Shown: positions 6,505 to 8,365 of the stretch, piece by piece | Numbering within the stretch: position 1 is the first letter of the stretch | Layout of the letters: every line of letters begins with the position of its first letter | From: an uncultured Pseudomonadota bacterium | GTDB taxonomy: Bacteria; Pseudomonadota; Gammaproteobacteria; Burkholderiales; Methylophilaceae | DNA: 8,365 nt | Assembly: GCA_903854305.1 (NCBI GenBank) | Contig: CAINWC010000051.1 | Location: 1 to 8,365, forward strand | Direction: 5' to 3' | Program-made: the position numbers and the translations under genes | The notes under the pieces: model-generated | Told to the model about the DNA's origin: nothing | Seen by the model: the letters and a program-made list of their open reading frames with translations, nothing else | Databases searched by the model: none

Positions 6505-7380
6505 ATGAAAAAAAATGTTTTAGTCAGTGTATTTATGGTGGCATTAATAAGCACTGGTTGTGCCAACGCACTTAAAAGTAGCCCTGCTGCGATGCAAAAA
6601 ATCACAGGCTTAAAAATGCCGGAATCTGTTGTTCAGGCTAAAAATGGCAAAATTTATGTGTCTGAAATTAACGGGTTTGGCAAAGATGGCGATGGTCAAA
6701 TTACCATTATTGAAAATGGCAAGCCGCGCGTATTTGCAACAGGGCTAGACGACCCAAAAGGCTTGGCGATTATCGGTCAGTATTTATACGTAGCTGATAA
6801 TAAACGGGTTTTAAGAATTGAGCTGGCTGGTGTGAAGCAAGGGCAGGTGCAAGTGTTTGCTGCCGCAAATGCATTTCCTGAAACGCCTTTGTTTTTAAAT
6901 GATTTAGAACCCGATATTGCCGGCAATCTATATGTCAGCGATAGCGGCGACCTTAAAGGCAACGGCGGCGCAATCTACAAAATCAGCCCACAAGGCAAGG
7001 TGACGCTGGTCATCAATAGTAAGCAAGACCCTCGTGTATTAGCGCCAAATGGTTTACTTATGGATGATTCTGGCGACGTGATCATGGAAGTGGATTTTGC
7101 TTCTGGCATTTTATATAGCTACAACATGAAAACTAAAGTGTTCAATGACGTGGCTCAAGGCTTTGGTGGCGGCGATGGTTTAGTGCATCACTCAAACGGA
7201 AGCATGTTTGTCAGTGATTGGTTAAACGGTAAAGTATTTAGCGTTAACCTTGCCGGCGATGTGAAAGAAATAAAGTCAGGCTATCAATCAGCGGCTGATA
7301 TAGCGCTGACGAAAGATGAGAAATACCTCATGGTGCCCGACATGAAAGCTGGCGAATTAGACTTTATTCCTCTGCAATAA
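6505..7380 (+). CDS. Periplasmic SMP-30/gluconolactonase-like beta-propeller lipoprotein
   Basis: This 291-aa protein begins with a lipoprotein signal peptide: MKKN, a hydrophobic core, then STGC, with C19 as the probable lipidated cysteine. The mature part has repeated propeller blades with NG.IYVSE, NLYVSDSGD and SMFVSDW strands, as in the SMP-30/gluconolactonase/LRE fold. The family's divalent-metal and substrate residues appear to be kept: E40 in MPES, N132 in LND, N182 in APNGL and D224 in GGDGL. These correspond to E18, N103, N154 and D204 of human SMP-30. An envelope-anchored lactonase or other metal-dependent hydrolase is therefore plausible. Some relatives are only ligand-binding propellers, and no substrate can be given. 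A GAGA-containing weak Shine-Dalgarno (about 6493-6498) precedes the ATG. The gene has its own candidate promoter and is followed after 39 bp by the DUF455 gene, so the two may share a transcript. Confidence 0.85.
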   Translation: MKKNVLVSVFMVALISTGCANALKSSPAAMQKITGLKMPESVVQAKNGKIYVSEINGFGKDGDGQITIIENGKPRVFATGLDDPKGLAIIGQYLYVADNKRVLRIELAGVKQGQVQVFAAANAFPETPLFLNDLEPDIAGNLYVSDSGDLKGNGGAIYKISPQGKVTLVINSKQDPRVLAPNGLLMDDSGDVIMEVDFASGILYSYNMKTKVFNDVAQGFGGGDGLVHHSNGSMFVSDWLNGKVFSVNLAGDVKEIKSGYQSAADIALTKDEKYLMVPDMKAGELDFIPLQ

Positions 7381-7419
7381 CGGCTAGTATTAGTAAGTAC
7401 ATATTCGTCCCAGTAATTA

Positions 7420-8235
7420 ATGACTATACCAACGCTAGCTTTAGAACTCCGCCAATCAGCCTTGGATTTATTGGAGGAAACTAGTCCTGCGATTAAGTCT
7501 AGGGCAGTCACTGCACTTGCCTCTGCTTGGCAGCAAGGTGAAATCACTCTGGATGCCAACAAGGCCATGCTCGAGGCAGCGACTATCCCCGGGCGACCAG
7601 AAAAGCCAACGTTAATCGCACCGTTACTGGTGAAGCGTCGCGCCATGAATACCGTAGAAGGCCGTGCTGCCTTGGTGCATGCGCTTACCCACATTGAGTT
7701 TAACGCGATTAATCTGGCCTTGGATGCAATATGGCGGTTTAGCGATATGCCCGAGCAATATTATGCCGATTGGCTCAAAGTGGCGGCAGAAGAAGCTTAT
7801 CATTTCAATCTGTTAAATGCGCATTTGCAATATTTGGGTTTTAATTATGGTGATTTTGACGCGCATAACAGCTTGTGGGAGATGGTAGATAAAACCAAAG
7901 GTGATGTGTTGGCGCGTATGGCTTTAGTGCCGCGCACCATGGAAGCCAGAGGCTTGAATGCCTTGCCGGCACTTCGAGCCAAGCTTGCACAAGCCGGCGA
8001 TATGCTAGCCGCTGATATTCTGGATATCACCTTGCGTGATGAGATTGGTCATGTGTCAATTGGTAATTACTGGTTTAATTATCTATGTGAACAAAAAGGC
8101 TTAAAAGCAATCACTACCTTTGTGCAGTTATGCAACGAATATGTAGCACCAAAGTTACGTGGCCCCTTTAATTTAGAGGCTAGGCGTGAAGCTGGATTTA
8201 CCGAAGAAGAGCTGGCTAGCTTGGCTGCAAATTAA
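7420..8235 (+). CDS. DUF455 family ferritin-like di-iron protein
   Basis: The 271-aa product matches the DUF455 family over nearly its whole length: PGRPEKPTL (57-65), RAALVHALTHIEFNAINLALD (82-102), DWLKVAAEEAYHF (117-129), YGDFDAHNSLWEM (143-155), ARMALVPRTMEARGL (165-179) and DEIGHVSIGNYWF (207-219). The predicted di-iron ligands of a ferritin-like four-helix bundle are all present: E93, E125 with H128 (ExxH), E175, and E208 with H211 (ExxH). The family is related to the tRNA hydroxylase MiaE fold, but its substrate is not established to my knowledge. The protein is soluble with no signal peptide. The ATG at 7420 has no obvious Shine-Dalgarno, so translation may depend on the upstream lipoprotein gene 39 bp away or be leaderless-like. 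No functional link with that neighbour is evident. The gene is convergent with serB. Confidence 0.88.
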   Translation: MTIPTLALELRQSALDLLEETSPAIKSRAVTALASAWQQGEITLDANKAMLEAATIPGRPEKPTLIAPLLVKRRAMNTVEGRAALVHALTHIEFNAINLALDAIWRFSDMPEQYYADWLKVAAEEAYHFNLLNAHLQYLGFNYGDFDAHNSLWEMVDKTKGDVLARMALVPRTMEARGLNALPALRAKLAQAGDMLAADILDITLRDEIGHVSIGNYWFNYLCEQKGLKAITTFVQLCNEYVAPKLRGPFNLEARREAGFTEEELASLAAN

Positions 8236-8269
8236 TATAGCTTACTTTGTGTTGGCTCGCTAATTTAAT
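8231..8269. terminator. Possible bidirectional terminator between DUF455 and serB
   Basis: An imperfect 11-bp inverted repeat (9 of 11 pairs) joins 8231-8241 (ATTAATATAGC) with 8259-8269 (GCTAATTTAAT) around a 17-base loop. It spans exactly from one convergent stop codon to the other, where a shared terminator would be expected. The stem is AT-rich, so it would be weak as an intrinsic terminator. Confidence 0.3.
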
Positions 8270-8365
8270 CAGGTGGTCAGCAAACTAATTACGCCATCTA
8301 ATCCCACATAATTAAGCGCATAAGTCGCTTGCGCCTGTACAACAGGTTTTGCATGATAAGCAATG
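8269..8365 (-). CDS. serB: Phosphoserine phosphatase SerB (C-terminal 31 residues, cut by the window edge)
   Basis: SerB dephosphorylates O-phosphoserine in the last step of serine synthesis and belongs to the HAD superfamily. Only the C-terminal end is in view. Read on the minus strand from 8364 it encodes IAYHAKPVVQAQATYALN, then YVGLDGVISLLTT, and stops at 8269-8271. The segment AYHAKPVVQAQATYALNYVGLDG is highly characteristic of bacterial SerB, following the last HAD motif in this family, and contains the conserved lysine-proline KP. The fragment is too short for a standard ORF length cut-off and is easily missed. It is convergent with the DUF455 gene, with 33 bp between the stop codons. 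Reading through to the right edge without interruption fits an intact gene, but the catalytic aspartates lie outside the window. Confidence 0.88.
   Translation of the reverse strand, partial: IAYHAKPVVQAQATYALNYVGLDGVISLLTT

Noticed and set aside
8316..8334. GCGCA...TGCGC inverted repeat near the right edge
   Set aside because: It lies within the serB coding sequence and is explained by codons there.

Overview
The window reads as an ordinary chromosomal stretch of a moderately AT-rich Gram-negative bacterium. The protein flavour (flavocytochrome c sulfide dehydrogenase, a DUF455 ferritin-like protein, SerB, a large GGDEF-EAL sensor) suggests a betaproteobacterium, possibly of the Methylophilaceae/Nitrosomonadales type. 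That placement is an inference from protein resemblance, not a measured result. I see no rRNA, tRNA, CRISPR array, insertion sequence or phage gene.

Left part (1-2143, + strand): the 3' part of a flavocytochrome c sulfide dehydrogenase flavoprotein gene, cut by the window edge. It is followed by a 273-aa cytosolic protein with a Rossmann-like start that I cannot name, then a 193-aa exported protein. The last two genes overlap by 29 bp, and the exported protein's ribosome binding site lies inside the upstream gene.

Centre (2144-6363): a 182-bp intergenic region with a candidate sigma-70 promoter whose -35 box lies in a perfect 7-bp palindrome. It precedes a 1345-aa membrane-bound c-di-GMP enzyme: four transmembrane segments around a periplasmic sensor, three PAS domains, an intact GGDEF domain with an I-site, an intact EAL domain, and a C-terminal CZB zinc-binding domain. 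The CZB domain has its full His/Cys/His/His set. This is the most interesting object in the window: a single polypeptide with a periplasmic input, PAS inputs and a probable zinc or hypohalous-acid input, carrying both c-di-GMP synthesis and degradation modules.

Right part (6364-8365): a promoter with a consensus -10 box precedes a periplasmic SMP-30/gluconolactonase-like lipoprotein. A DUF455 ferritin-like di-iron protein starts 39 bp after it. The end of serB (phosphoserine phosphatase) enters from the right edge on the minus strand, convergent with DUF455. An AT-rich inverted repeat spans the space between the two stop codons.

The genes do not form one obvious pathway. I see no strong evidence for a new multi-gene system; the novelty is in the domain architecture of the central protein and in the two unnamed genes before it.
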